A stretch of 64,000 nt of DNA from Maritimibacter sp. (GTDB lineage Bacteria > Pseudomonadota > Alphaproteobacteria > Rhodobacterales > Rhodobacteraceae), in contig CP051232.1 in NCBI GenBank assembly GCA_017792445.1, positions 4,500,001-4,564,000 of the forward strand. The letters run 5' to 3'. The position numbers were made by a program, and so were the translations under genes. Of the stretch, positions 17,282 to 26,090 are shown piece by piece; the stretch's first letter is position 1; every line of letters starts with the position of its first letter. The notes below the pieces were generated by a model. The model saw only the letters and a program-made list of their open reading frames with translations, was not told the origin of the DNA and did not search any database.

Positions 17282-18661
17282 ATGGGGCGTCAGCGTTCCG
17301 TCCGCACAAGCAATCGGTGCCACATCGCCTTGGATACGAAAGACCGATCCCTCTCCGGGGCCTACGCATGGATCCCCATCGCCTTGGGCATCAGTTCCGG
17401 GCTCATGTTCTTTTACGAGGACGTAAGCGCCGGTGGCGTCCGCATTCGCGTATTCGACGTTGGCGTTCTGCTCGTCGCCGGGTTCACCCTGCACATCCTC
17501 ATCCGCAAGGGCGTGAGACGTGACTGGGGCGCCTTCCTGACCGTGTATGGCTTGTACACAATCTATACCGTCTGCAATGCCGCCGTAATGACCGGAGCGA
17601 AAACTGCGATCAAAGAGGCCATCCAGTTCGGCCTGTTCGCTGTCTTTTTCCTCGCTGTCGCGAAATTCGTCGCATCCCCCAAGGCAACGTGGCGCTTCGC
17701 TTCCTGGTTTTTGGGCTCGCTTTGGCTGTTGGCGTTCTGGAACGCCGCCTATCACCTGTCGCTGGGCAGCATCTCTGGCTGGAAGAACTTGGGCGACATG
17801 AAGGTTACGCACGGCGTAGTTCTGATTGTCATGGCAGCAATCGCACTGGCGTTGCCCACGCGGCTGAAGAGAACGCAACGGCTGCTATGGTGGGGGCTGT
17901 TTCTGGTGGCCGTGCTGTTCCTGTTTCTCGCCGGCGAGCGAAAGGCGTGGCTCGCCGCGACGCCATCTCTACTGCTGATCGTTCTGCTGTCAGATGCCGG
18001 AGGGCTTCGCTGGCAAGCGGTAAACAGGATCCTGATCGTTGCTGTAGGGTCGGCCCTCGCGGTTCTCGCGATCTTCTCGCTGGCCCCGTTCGTTCCCTAT
18101 ATCGACAAGCAGCTGACAAGCATCGGCGACCTGATCGGGGCACTCGCGGGGACCCAGACGTCGGCAACATCGACCCTGTCCAACCAGGGCCGGCTATTTT
18201 CGCTCAATTTCGCGATCTCGCAGTTCATGGAACATCCGGTGTTCGGCATCGGTCTCGACAACTATCTGCGCGTCGTTCAACGCCTGCCAATCGAAGAGCA
18301 CCTGCAGAAAGCGCCCCACAACGAGCTTTTGCGTATTGGCTCGGAGATGGGCATCGTCGGCTTGCTGACCTACGGGCTGATGCAAGTGACCATTGCGGTG
18401 AGGCTGGGCATGCTGTCCTACGCCATTCAACGGCTGACCCCGGACGAACGGCTGCGCCTGCGGATTGCGGGCGGCATTTTCGCCTTCGGGTTCATCGTGA
18501 ATATCTTCCTCGCAGGTGGCGGCCTGAATGTCTTTTTCTATGTCCTGCCCGCGGGTCTTGCCTATTCTATGCGCATGCCACGACGGGCGCCGGCCCGTAT
18601 GCGCAAGGTTTCTGCGCGAAAATCTGCGCAGCAAGCCCCCGGATTGACCGCCAGGGCCTAA
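17282..18661 (+). CDS. O-antigen ligase/polymerase family protein (Wzy-like)
   Basis: A roughly 459-residue polytopic membrane protein, with about ten hydrophobic segments and the family's large periplasmic loop. The motif LSNQGRLFSLNFAISQFMEHPVFGIGLDNY, followed by APHNELLRIGSEMGIVGLL, is diagnostic of the Wzy_C/O-antigen ligase family. In this locus it most likely polymerises flipped repeat units in the periplasm. Start uncertain: ATG 17282 gives a 29-residue soluble lead before the first helix region, TTG 17216 is an alternative, and neither has a strong ribosome-binding site. Confidence 0.8.
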   Translation: MGRQRSVRTSNRCHIALDTKDRSLSGAYAWIPIALGISSGLMFFYEDVSAGGVRIRVFDVGVLLVAGFTLHILIRKGVRRDWGAFLTVYGLYTIYTVCNAAVMTGAKTAIKEAIQFGLFAVFFLAVAKFVASPKATWRFASWFLGSLWLLAFWNAAYHLSLGSISGWKNLGDMKVTHGVVLIVMAAIALALPTRLKRTQRLLWWGLFLVAVLFLFLAGERKAWLAATPSLLLIVLLSDAGGLRWQAVNRILIVAVGSALAVLAIFSLAPFVPYIDKQLTSIGDLIGALAGTQTSATSTLSNQGRLFSLNFAISQFMEHPVFGIGLDNYLRVVQRLPIEEHLQKAPHNELLRIGSEMGIVGLLTYGLMQVTIAVRLGMLSYAIQRLTPDERLRLRIAGGIFAFGFIVNIFLAGGGLNVFFYVLPAGLAYSMRMPRRAPARMRKVSARKSAQQAPGLTARA

Positions 18662-18949
18662 ACACAAAACTTCGACACATCCACGTCACTCAGGCGCCTA
18701 AAATCACCGGCCCCTTGAACTGGTTGCCAAACCAGCAAACCCGCGGTTCGGTCGCAGCTTCGGTGCGACTGGCCCCGGTGAAGCAAGGGATGTCGGACGG
18801 ATGATGATACGAAATGCAGAGCCGAGATGTGCCTCCAGCCTGCACCGCCGGGTGGATAGTGGAAACGCCGACGGGTGGTTCCAAGTCACCGGCTGTCGAC
18901 CTCACCTGCCCTGCCCGACCGTGTCCCGCCCGCTCCGGGAGGTGACAAC

Positions 18950-21340
18950 ATGGTGACATCACCCGCACCGCAACCGGACCAGATCAACAACGTCAGCGAT
19001 TTCGGAACCGTCGGCGACGGAAGCTATCATTCCGTACGGGAATGGCTCGTCGGCGGCGCGCTTGATATGGGCTACGAGAACCTGCGCGCCATCCAGCAGG
19101 ACTATCCATGCGTGACCTCGCTGGACGACAGCATCGACCGCATCGCGATCCAGACCGCGTTTGACGCACTTCCCGATGGTGGCCATATCCAGTTCGAGGC
19201 GGGCGCCAATTACATTTTCGACGCTCCGGTCCTTGTCGAAGGAAAATCCCTGAGCGCCGACATGACCGGCGCCACTGTGACGATGGCGGCCGACAGTTCT
19301 TACAATGCCTTCCGGATCGCTGGCACGGACGCAGAGAAGCTTGAGTTCGTGACATGGACCGGCGGCACCATCGACGGCAACAATGACGAGATCGACTGGC
19401 CCGGCTCGGACCGCCCGGACACGGAATTCATCGTGATCGGTGACGAGACCGACCGCGACTTGAGGGATACGCCTGATATCTGGCGCTATGAAGGCGAGGT
19501 GGTCGACCACAACACCGCGCTGTGGAACTCGTATCAGGTCTTCGGCAACAACGGCTTGCTGGGCATCCACAACGCGGAAACCGCCCTTGTCGACGGTGTC
19601 ACCCTGATCGACCCAGTGTCCGACGGGGTTGTCCTATCCAACGTGGTGGATGGGACGATTGCCAACAGCCTTGCCTACGGCGGGGCACCGCTTGAGTTCA
19701 TGGAGACTCTGGAACTGTACGGGCGCGGCACCCAAAGCACGTATTTCAAAGGCCGGCAGGTCGAAACCGACACATTCGACGGTGGTACGTTCACCGTCAT
19801 CAACTCCCACACCAAGGGCGGCAGCATCGGCATCGCGATGTCCACGCCGGGGCAGCAGGACGTGCTGCCCAATTCCAAGATCGTCGTCGAAGACTCGTCG
19901 GTGACGAACGCCCTGATGGAAGGGATCCACATAGAGCACTCGACCTTCGTCGAGATCTACGGCACCGACCTCATCCGCACCGATCTTGAGTTCAGGACGA
20001 ACATCCACATCGGCAACGGTACCGAATACGCCATTCTCGAAGACGTTCAGGCACTTGGCACCTACATCACGTTCCGCGAGGCGAGCAATCTCGTGGAAGG
20101 CAAGGTCATCAACACTACGGTGATCAACGACGACCCCAACATCGCGAATGCGATCCAGAACGCGACCCATGTCATCGGGTCCTACGTCGAAACGGCGGGC
20201 GAGGCCGCGATCCTTGCGGACAACGTGATCGACACGACAATCGCCCGGTTTACCACGACAGGCATACGCAAGGCCTATGTGGTCGAAGGTGTGACCATCG
20301 ACAACGCGCTTGGCGGTGGCGGCGGCATCGGCATGGCGAACTACACCGGCGGAGAAATCGTCAACTCGACCTTCAGCAACCTGGAGCGCGGGTTCCTGCT
20401 GGTCTCGGGCAGCGTCAAGGTGACGGACAGCGTCTTCGAAAACATTCAGACGAACGCGATCCAGCATACCGACGTCGGCACCATCGAGATCTATGGCTCC
20501 ACCTTCATCAACTACGGCACCGAAGCAGTTGAAGAACTGAAAAGCCACGCGGTCACCGGGTTGAGGACGTATCACACCGCAGAAACGATCATCATCGACG
20601 ACAGCACCCAGTTCATCAGCGACGCCGAGAATGCCGCGTTCCGGGAAACCGATGAAATCCAGATCGTCGAGGCCGTCGAGGTGGCCGCGGAAGACTCGGG
20701 TTTCACCAGCGGCACGGCAGATGCGATTGCCGCAAGCGAGGATGAAAACCGGATCGACGGATCGGCGGGCGACGACACGATCCGGGGCCGCAATGGTGAC
20801 GATCACATCTACGGCGACGACGGCAACGACCACATCCGAGGCGGTGCGCAGAACGACCTGCTGGACGGCGGACAGGGCAATGACTCGCTTGCGGGCGAGA
20901 ATGGCCGAGACACGCTGATCGGGGGTGACGGCGACGACACGCTGGAGGGCGGCGCGCACAACGACGAGATCCACGACGGTGACGGGAACGACCGCATCCA
21001 CACCGGATCGGGCGCAGACACCGTCTATCTTGGTGCGGGGGCCGATACACTGGTCTTCAAAGCCGCAGATGTCGGTCAGACCGACCGGATTTTCGGCTTC
21101 AATGCCGCCGAGGGTGACGGTCTTGATCTGACCGGCCTGTTCGAAACGACCCCCGGTGTCCCGTTCGACTTGGGGGACCACGTGACCATCGTAGACAAGG
21201 GAGACGGCGTGTTCGTTCTGTTCGCCGATCGCGACGGAGCCGCCGGCCCGGAAGATCCCGTCAAGCTTGCGGCGTTCTACGACACGCTCGGGGGACTTTC
21301 GCTCGACCTGTTGGTCACAAGCGAACAGGTCGATTTCTGA
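18950..21340 (+). CDS. Secreted RTX protein with parallel beta-helix domain (putative polysaccharide lyase/epimerase)
   Basis: A 796-residue protein. Residues about 10-90 carry a pectate-lyase-3-like entrance (VSDFGTVGDGSYHSV, then AIQTAFDALPDGGHIQFEAG). Residues up to about 560 form right-handed beta-helix repeats rich in NST-x-xN and VxGV turns. Residues about 603-703 hold roughly ten RTX nonapeptides of the GGxGxDxLx type, followed by a C-terminal FGFNAAEGDGLDLTGLF type I secretion region. No Sec signal is present. Expected to be exported by a type I system and to bind calcium outside the cell, where it may cut, epimerise or modify the exopolysaccharide. ATG 18950 is seven bases after GGGAGG. 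Substrate is unknown. Confidence 0.82.
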   Translation: MVTSPAPQPDQINNVSDFGTVGDGSYHSVREWLVGGALDMGYENLRAIQQDYPCVTSLDDSIDRIAIQTAFDALPDGGHIQFEAGANYIFDAPVLVEGKSLSADMTGATVTMAADSSYNAFRIAGTDAEKLEFVTWTGGTIDGNNDEIDWPGSDRPDTEFIVIGDETDRDLRDTPDIWRYEGEVVDHNTALWNSYQVFGNNGLLGIHNAETALVDGVTLIDPVSDGVVLSNVVDGTIANSLAYGGAPLEFMETLELYGRGTQSTYFKGRQVETDTFDGGTFTVINSHTKGGSIGIAMSTPGQQDVLPNSKIVVEDSSVTNALMEGIHIEHSTFVEIYGTDLIRTDLEFRTNIHIGNGTEYAILEDVQALGTYITFREASNLVEGKVINTTVINDDPNIANAIQNATHVIGSYVETAGEAAILADNVIDTTIARFTTTGIRKAYVVEGVTIDNALGGGGGIGMANYTGGEIVNSTFSNLERGFLLVSGSVKVTDSVFENIQTNAIQHTDVGTIEIYGSTFINYGTEAVEELKSHAVTGLRTYHTAETIIIDDSTQFISDAENAAFRETDEIQIVEAVEVAAEDSGFTSGTADAIAASEDENRIDGSAGDDTIRGRNGDDHIYGDDGNDHIRGGAQNDLLDGGQGNDSLAGENGRDTLIGGDGDDTLEGGAHNDEIHDGDGNDRIHTGSGADTVYLGAGADTLVFKAADVGQTDRIFGFNAAEGDGLDLTGLFETTPGVPFDLGDHVTIVDKGDGVFVLFADRDGAAGPEDPVKLAAFYDTLGGLSLDLLVTSEQVDF

Positions 21341-21593
21341 TCCCCAGGATCCACGGCGCCCTGCGCGGCAACGGCTCCAACCCTTCACAAGCGCCCGGCT
21401 GGACACTTTTCGCCGAGCGCCTGCGTAATGGCCGCCGATGTCCCTACGCCAAGCGCTTCTGTCTCTGGCTATCGTGCAAACGACCACTTTCGCCCCTGTG
21501 CCTTGACACACCGGCATCGCGCAACACGGTTAGACCATAGCCCGCGGTTGATATCGTGGCCCGGATGCAGGCAACTCGAGAGTGTCTCTGATC

Positions 21594-22901
21594 ATGCAGG
21601 ACGTAGTCATTCTCGGCGGAGGCGTGTCGGGCTGCATCGCGGCACAGCTTTTGGCGTCGGAAGGTCTAGAGTCCGCTATCGTCGAACCACTGGCACGGCC
21701 CGGCGGCAACCACCAAAGCTGGGACCACGACGAAATGACCTTCGATGTCGGTTCGATCTTCTTTCGGACCGGCACGCCGTTCCTTCGGATGTTCCCTTTC
21801 CTTGCCGACATCTGCGTCCCCGTGAAGCCTGCCTTGCAGCGGATCGTGGACGATGGCGGGCTTCTCACTTATCCCTTTGACTTTCGGGGCGATTTTGCCG
21901 ACCGGGGCGCGCTTGAGAAGCTGATGATCCTTGGCGACATCACGTGGAACAGGCTTTGGCAGCGGCGGCCCGGAACCGCCCGAGAGTTTGTCCATCATCG
22001 GATGGGCAGTCGGTTGGGCAGGACGACAGGGCTGCTGACCTATATGGAGCGTATGTTCGGCGAACCCGCTGACAGCCTGAGCATCAGCCTGGCGGACAAG
22101 CGTATGGGTCAGGTCTCGCGCGCTTCGACGCTGCGCAAGATCCGCAAGCTGATCCGGCAGGACCCCGCCCGACGAGCGAAGCCGCCGCAACACATGGTGC
22201 GCCCGCAGGCCGGGTTCGCCGCCATGTACCGGCAGATTTACCAGCACCTCGAAAGCCAGGGAGTCCGGATAGACCTGGACTGCGCGATAGAGAGCATTCG
22301 CCGTAGCGGAGACGGGTTCACGATCCAGACGGCTGACGGCATTCAGCAGGCGCGCGCCGTAGTGAACACGATGCCGCTGAATATACTGTGCAACCTTGCG
22401 GATATTCCGGTCGCGAGGGCGCTGCCGCAGGTCTCGCTCAAAACGATATGCTGCAGCTTTCGCGGCGATCGCAATTTCGATGGCAACGTGCTTTACAACT
22501 TCCTATCGACCGGGATGTGGAAACGCATGACGGTTCATTCGGACTTCTACGGAAAGACGCCCGACGGACGCGCCTATATGAGCGTCGAGTTCCCTTACAG
22601 ATCTGAAATCGCCTCGGACATCGCGCTGCTTGAAGACCTGCGCTCCTCGACCCGGAGCGTCGGTCTCTTCGACGGCGACCTGCAGATGGCGGGGTCTCAT
22701 GTGACGCCCTACGCCTATCCGGTCCCGACGATCGCGAACGAACGCACCTCGGCCGAGATGCTGGAGGCAATCACTGCCTTTGGTATTTGCAGCGTAGGGC
22801 GGCAGGGACGTTACGATTACATCCCGTCCGCCAACAAGGCCGTCAACGCCGTGACCCGAATCCTGAACGCATCGATGACGCGTCCGGAGGGGACCCCTTG
22901 A
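21594..22901 (+). CDS. FAD/NAD(P)-binding amine-oxidase-like oxidoreductase
   Basis: A 435-residue flavoprotein of the protoporphyrinogen oxidase/UDP-galactopyranose mutase-like superfamily. The N-terminus is a dinucleotide-binding fold, VVILGGGVSGCIAAQLLASEG, followed by the acidic end of the second strand and PGGNHQSW. The C-terminus has VGRQGRYDYIPSANKAVNAV, the FAD-contact motif of this superfamily. Its place at the end of the polysaccharide genes suggests work on a nucleotide sugar or sugar ring, but no substrate can be assigned. ATG 21594 starts two residues before the first beta strand; GTG 21582 is an alternative. The preceding 250 bases show no gene. Confidence 0.72.
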   Translation: MQDVVILGGGVSGCIAAQLLASEGLESAIVEPLARPGGNHQSWDHDEMTFDVGSIFFRTGTPFLRMFPFLADICVPVKPALQRIVDDGGLLTYPFDFRGDFADRGALEKLMILGDITWNRLWQRRPGTAREFVHHRMGSRLGRTTGLLTYMERMFGEPADSLSISLADKRMGQVSRASTLRKIRKLIRQDPARRAKPPQHMVRPQAGFAAMYRQIYQHLESQGVRIDLDCAIESIRRSGDGFTIQTADGIQQARAVVNTMPLNILCNLADIPVARALPQVSLKTICCSFRGDRNFDGNVLYNFLSTGMWKRMTVHSDFYGKTPDGRAYMSVEFPYRSEIASDIALLEDLRSSTRSVGLFDGDLQMAGSHVTPYAYPVPTIANERTSAEMLEAITAFGICSVGRQGRYDYIPSANKAVNAVTRILNASMTRPEGTP

Positions 22902-22955
22902 ACCATCACCCCCGCTCACCGCGCCGGGTGCCGCCATCCGTGCGCGCCCTTGCCG

Positions 22956-23327
22956 TCAGCCGCGCTCGGCGGGGGCTGTGGTGCGGGGTCGGCGGATCAG
23001 GGATTGCAGCGTGTAGACCAGAACGGCGAAGCCGACTGCGCCGGCGGCGGCGATGCCAAGCAGTACGATCCAGTCGATCGGGCCGCCCATGTTGGCCAGT
23101 TCGGAATGCGTCATGTGCAGCACGAACCAGACTGCCGCCACCGCGCCCACAGGCATCGACAGCTGCGCCAGCAGGAACTTGCGCCAGCTGATGCTGCGGT
23201 CCCGGATCAGGACATAGAGATAGGCCAGCGTCACCAGAACGGCGGCGGCGACCATGCCCCAGAACAGGGCGCGTCCGAAGATTTCCTCGAAGACGGCGAT
23301 CAGGGTTTCGAATGTAAGGTCTTTCAT
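22956..23327 (-). CDS. DUF5368 family membrane protein
   Basis: A 123-residue inner-membrane protein with three hydrophobic helices (about 20-41, 50-72 and 84-107) and a basic C-terminus. I recognise it as the DUF5368 family, which in Rhodobacteraceae often sits next to a sulfide:quinone-type oxidoreductase, as it does here (12 bases downstream of sqr). Function is unknown; it may help hold or assemble the oxidoreductase at the membrane. Probably the last gene of the cyd-sqr operon. Convergent with the flavoprotein gene. Confidence 0.72.
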   Translation of the reverse strand: MKDLTFETLIAVFEEIFGRALFWGMVAAAVLVTLAYLYVLIRDRSISWRKFLLAQLSMPVGAVAAVWFVLHMTHSELANMGGPIDWIVLLGIAAAGAVGFAVLVYTLQSLIRRPRTTAPAERG

Positions 23328-23339
23328 GTCCCGCCCTCC

Positions 23340-24656
23340 TCAGGCCTTGCCGCGCAGCATCGCGTTATACGTCGCCTTCAGCGCGACTTCCTTCATCAGC
23401 CAGCTGATCCACAACTCCTCGAGCGGCGCGATGATGCCCGGGAAGGACGGCGTCAGGTTGTTGTCGTAGTCGAACTCGACCAGCATCGCGCGGCCGATCC
23501 GGGTGATCATCGGGCACGACGTGTAGCCGTTGTAGGTCTCGGTCGGATCAGTCCCGGCGATGGCCGAGACGATCTGGTCCTCCACCACCGGCACCTGCCA
23601 TTTGACCGAGGCGGCGGTCTTGCCCTTCGGCACGCCGGCCACGTCACCCAGCGCCCAGATCTCGGGATAACGCAGGTGGCGCAACGTGGCCTTGTCGGCC
23701 TCGACCCAGCCCTGATCGGTCCACTTGTCGGCCCATGACAGGCCCGACTGGCGGATCACCTCGGGCGCGCGCTGCGGCGGGATCACGTGGATGTAGTCAT
23801 AGTCGATCTCGGCATCGCCTGTGGGCGTGGCGAACGTGGCGCGCCGCGCGCCGGGGTCGATGGCCTTGAGGACATGCGAGTAATCGGGCTGGATGCCACG
23901 GTCGCCGAAAAGCATCCGCACCTTCTCGGACACGATGGGCACCCCGAACAGCGTGTCGTTCTGCGCGGCATAGGTGATGTCCATCTTGCCGCGCGTCCCG
24001 GCCCGGCGAGCGAGATCGTCGATCAGGAAGGTGTGCTTCAACGGCGCGCCCGCGCATTTCATCTCGGTCGCGGGGCGGGTGAAGACGCCCATCCCCCCGG
24101 TCTCGATGAAGGCCGAGGCGGCCTTCCACGTGGCGGCGGCGTATTGCGGGCCGGCGTAAAGCGCGCCGATGCCGTTCTCGCCGACCATGTCCAGCGAGAA
24201 GCCCTCGATGGCGTCGTGATCCAGCACGAGGCCCGGCGCGACGACGAGGTAGTCATAGGACAGCGTCTGCCCGCCCTCGGTCGAGACCGTCTTTGCCTCG
24301 GGGTCGATGGCCGCCGCTTTCTCGGCGATCAGGGTGACGCCCTTCGGCAGCCAGTCCGTCGTTTCGGACACGACGTAGCCTTCAGGCTTCAGACCCGCGG
24401 CCACCAGCGTCAGGCCGGGCTGGTACAGGTGCGCCTTGCGGGGGTCGATCAGCGTGATCCGCGCCCCGTCGAGGCGGCGGACAAGCCGGTTGGCAAGGGC
24501 TGTTCCCCCTGCCCCGGCGCCGATGATGACGATGTTCGCATTGGTCTCGACCGGCGCGGCCGTGGCCTCTCCGGATGCAGCGGCCAGCGCCGCCGCACCC
24601 GCGGCCAGCCCAAGGAAACCACGACGGTCGACGCGATGATCAAAGCTATGTGGCAT
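23340..24656 (-). CDS. sqr: Sulfide:quinone oxidoreductase, type II-like, with Tat signal
   Basis: A 438-residue FAD enzyme that oxidises sulfide and reduces quinone. Seen: FAD motif IVIIGAGAGGTALANRL near 42-58, the redox cysteines in KCAGAP (C201) and TSCPMI (C381), which align with the two active-site cysteines of the mitochondrial/type II SQR, and WALGDVAG plus EFDYDN blocks of that type. N-terminal RRGFLGLAAG followed by a hydrophobic stretch and an Ala-rich cleavage site is a twin-arginine signal, so the protein is predicted to be periplasmic; most SQRs lack one. It lies downstream of cydX, so electrons would enter the quinol pool used by the bd oxidase. Confidence 0.85.
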   Translation of the reverse strand: MPHSFDHRVDRRGFLGLAAGAAALAAASGEATAAPVETNANIVIIGAGAGGTALANRLVRRLDGARITLIDPRKAHLYQPGLTLVAAGLKPEGYVVSETTDWLPKGVTLIAEKAAAIDPEAKTVSTEGGQTLSYDYLVVAPGLVLDHDAIEGFSLDMVGENGIGALYAGPQYAAATWKAASAFIETGGMGVFTRPATEMKCAGAPLKHTFLIDDLARRAGTRGKMDITYAAQNDTLFGVPIVSEKVRMLFGDRGIQPDYSHVLKAIDPGARRATFATPTGDAEIDYDYIHVIPPQRAPEVIRQSGLSWADKWTDQGWVEADKATLRHLRYPEIWALGDVAGVPKGKTAASVKWQVPVVEDQIVSAIAGTDPTETYNGYTSCPMITRIGRAMLVEFDYDNNLTPSFPGIIAPLEELWISWLMKEVALKATYNAMLRGKA

Positions 24657-24686
24657 CGGCGTTCTCCTCTCTCATATTAAAAATTG

Positions 24687-24708
24687 GGAATGTGTTTGGA
24701 CACATTCC
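24687..24708 (-). terminator. Hairpin with following T tract between cydX and sqr
   Basis: A perfect 9-bp inverted repeat, GGAATGTGT / ACACATTCC with a four-base loop, read on the minus strand and followed three bases later by TTTTT. It could be an intrinsic terminator or attenuator between cydABX and sqr, or a palindromic regulator site 31 bases upstream of the sqr start. The structure itself is certain; its role is not. Confidence 0.45.
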
Positions 24709-24747
24709 AGCCCCAAGGCGCAAAAACCGGGGCTCTCGTCCCGTCCG

Positions 24748-24776
24748 GCGCCGCCGAAGTCCCGCTCCGGCGGCGC
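24748..24776 (-). terminator. GC-rich hairpin just downstream of cydX
   Basis: Inverted repeat GCGCCGCCG / CGGCGGCGC (9 bp, 11-base loop), 9 bases after the cydX stop. No T tract follows directly, so it may protect the cydABX mRNA 3' end or pause transcription instead of ending it. Confidence 0.35.
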
Positions 24777-24784
24777 GGGGGCGG

Positions 24785-24907
24785 TCAGTCGAGCGGTTCG
24801 TCCTCGCCCGCCATCCGCGCATCCTCGCGCATTTCCAGCCACATCGAGTTCAGCACAGCGAACATCGCGGCAAGCGGAAGGCCAAGAAGCCAGGCAAAAT
24901 ACCACAT
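24785..24907 (-). CDS. cydX: Cytochrome bd oxidase small subunit CydX
   Basis: A 40-residue single-pass membrane protein, too short for usual gene calling: it begins MWYFAWLLGLPLAAMFAVLN and ends in an acidic tail, the canonical CydX pattern. It packs against CydA and is needed for a stable, active bd oxidase in enterobacteria. It starts 14 bases after the cydB stop with an AGGACACTCACC-type leader, in the same operon. Family identity is secure from the MWYFAW start, the length and position. Confidence 0.92.
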   Translation of the reverse strand: MWYFAWLLGLPLAAMFAVLNSMWLEMREDARMAGEDEPLD

Positions 24908-24921
24908 GGTGAGTGTCCTTT

Positions 24922-26085
24922 TCAGTAGACGCTATCGGCGTTTTCGGTCACGTCGGCCTCGGTCACCTTGCCCCACAGGACTTTGTAGACCCATGCCGTG
25001 TAGGCCAGGATGATCGGCATGAAGATCACGGCGCAGACGAGCATCACGAACAGCGTCTGGTGCGAGGACGAGGCGTCCCACACGGTCAGCGAACTGTCGG
25101 GATCGACCGTCGACGGCAGGATGAACGGGAACATCGTCAGACCGACCGAGGCTATGATCCCGGTGATCGCCAGCTTGGAATACAGCAGCGTGCTGACCTC
25201 GGCGCCCGCGCGCAGACCCCGGACGGCAAGCGCGATACCCGCGAACCCCATCAGCGGCGCGACGGCGATCCACGGACGCGCGGCATAGGCCGCGCCCCAC
25301 GATCCGCCACGGGCGATCTCGGAATACAGCGGGTTGGACGGGCCGTCCGGCACGATCTCGGACACGAAGGAATAGCCGTCGATGCCCAGCATCAGCCACA
25401 GCCCGGCCAGCGCATAGCTGACCGCCGCCGCCAGACCCGCAACGGTCCCGATGGCGCGGGCGCGCTGTGCGACGGGCCCCTCGGCCTTCAGCCCGAGCCA
25501 TGCCGCGCCGTGCATCAAGAGCATCGACAGCGACACGACGCCGGCGAGAAGCGCGAAGGGGTTCAGCAGGCCGAACAGCTTGCCAAGCGCACTTCCGTCA
25601 TACATCGGCATCAGGTCGGCGGTCAGGTGAAACGGCACACCCTGCAACACGTTGCCCACCGCGACGCCGAACACCAGCGCCGGAACCGCGCCGCCGACGA
25701 ACAGCGCCCAGTCCCACGTGCTGCGCCACGTCGCGCTGTCGCGTTTGGAGCGATACTTGAACCCCACCGGCCGCAGGATCAGCGCGGCGAGGATCAGGAA
25801 CATCGCAAGGTAGAAGCCCGAGAAGCTGACGGCGTACAGCGGCGGCCACGCGGCGAAGATCGCCCCGCCGCCAAGGATGAACCACACCTGGTTGCCTTCC
25901 CACACGGGGCCCACGGTGTTGATGACCACCCGCCGCTCGGTATCGGTATGGGCCACGAAGGGCAGCAGCGCGCCCACGCCCATGTCGAAACCGTCGGTCA
26001 GCGCGAAGCCGATCAGCAGCACGCCCAGCAGCAGCCACCAGATCACGCGCAGGATCTCGAAAGAGATGAGTTCATACAGGATCAT
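24922..26085 (-). CDS. cydB: Cytochrome bd ubiquinol oxidase subunit II
   Basis: A 387-residue inner-membrane protein with about eight or nine helices. Diagnostic blocks: the N-terminal ISFEILRVIWWLLLGVLLIGFALTDGFDMGVGALLPFVA, GPVWEGNQVWFILGGGAIFAAWPPLYA and the GFYLAMFLILAALILRPVGFKYR stretch. Together with CydA and CydX it forms the quinol oxidase that reduces oxygen with high affinity and tolerates sulfide and cyanide. It starts five bases after the cydA stop. No frame damage seen. Confidence 0.96.
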   Translation of the reverse strand: MILYELISFEILRVIWWLLLGVLLIGFALTDGFDMGVGALLPFVAHTDTERRVVINTVGPVWEGNQVWFILGGGAIFAAWPPLYAVSFSGFYLAMFLILAALILRPVGFKYRSKRDSATWRSTWDWALFVGGAVPALVFGVAVGNVLQGVPFHLTADLMPMYDGSALGKLFGLLNPFALLAGVVSLSMLLMHGAAWLGLKAEGPVAQRARAIGTVAGLAAAVSYALAGLWLMLGIDGYSFVSEIVPDGPSNPLYSEIARGGSWGAAYAARPWIAVAPLMGFAGIALAVRGLRAGAEVSTLLYSKLAITGIIASVGLTMFPFILPSTVDPDSSLTVWDASSSHQTLFVMLVCAVIFMPIILAYTAWVYKVLWGKVTEADVTENADSVY

Positions 26086-26090
26086 GTCTC

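Noticed and set aside
19634-21517. Long antisense open frame of over 600 codons opposite the RTX gene
   Set aside because: Its residues are the mirror of RTX repeats and helix turns; it has no motif and no ribosome-binding site, a usual artefact in high-GC repeats.
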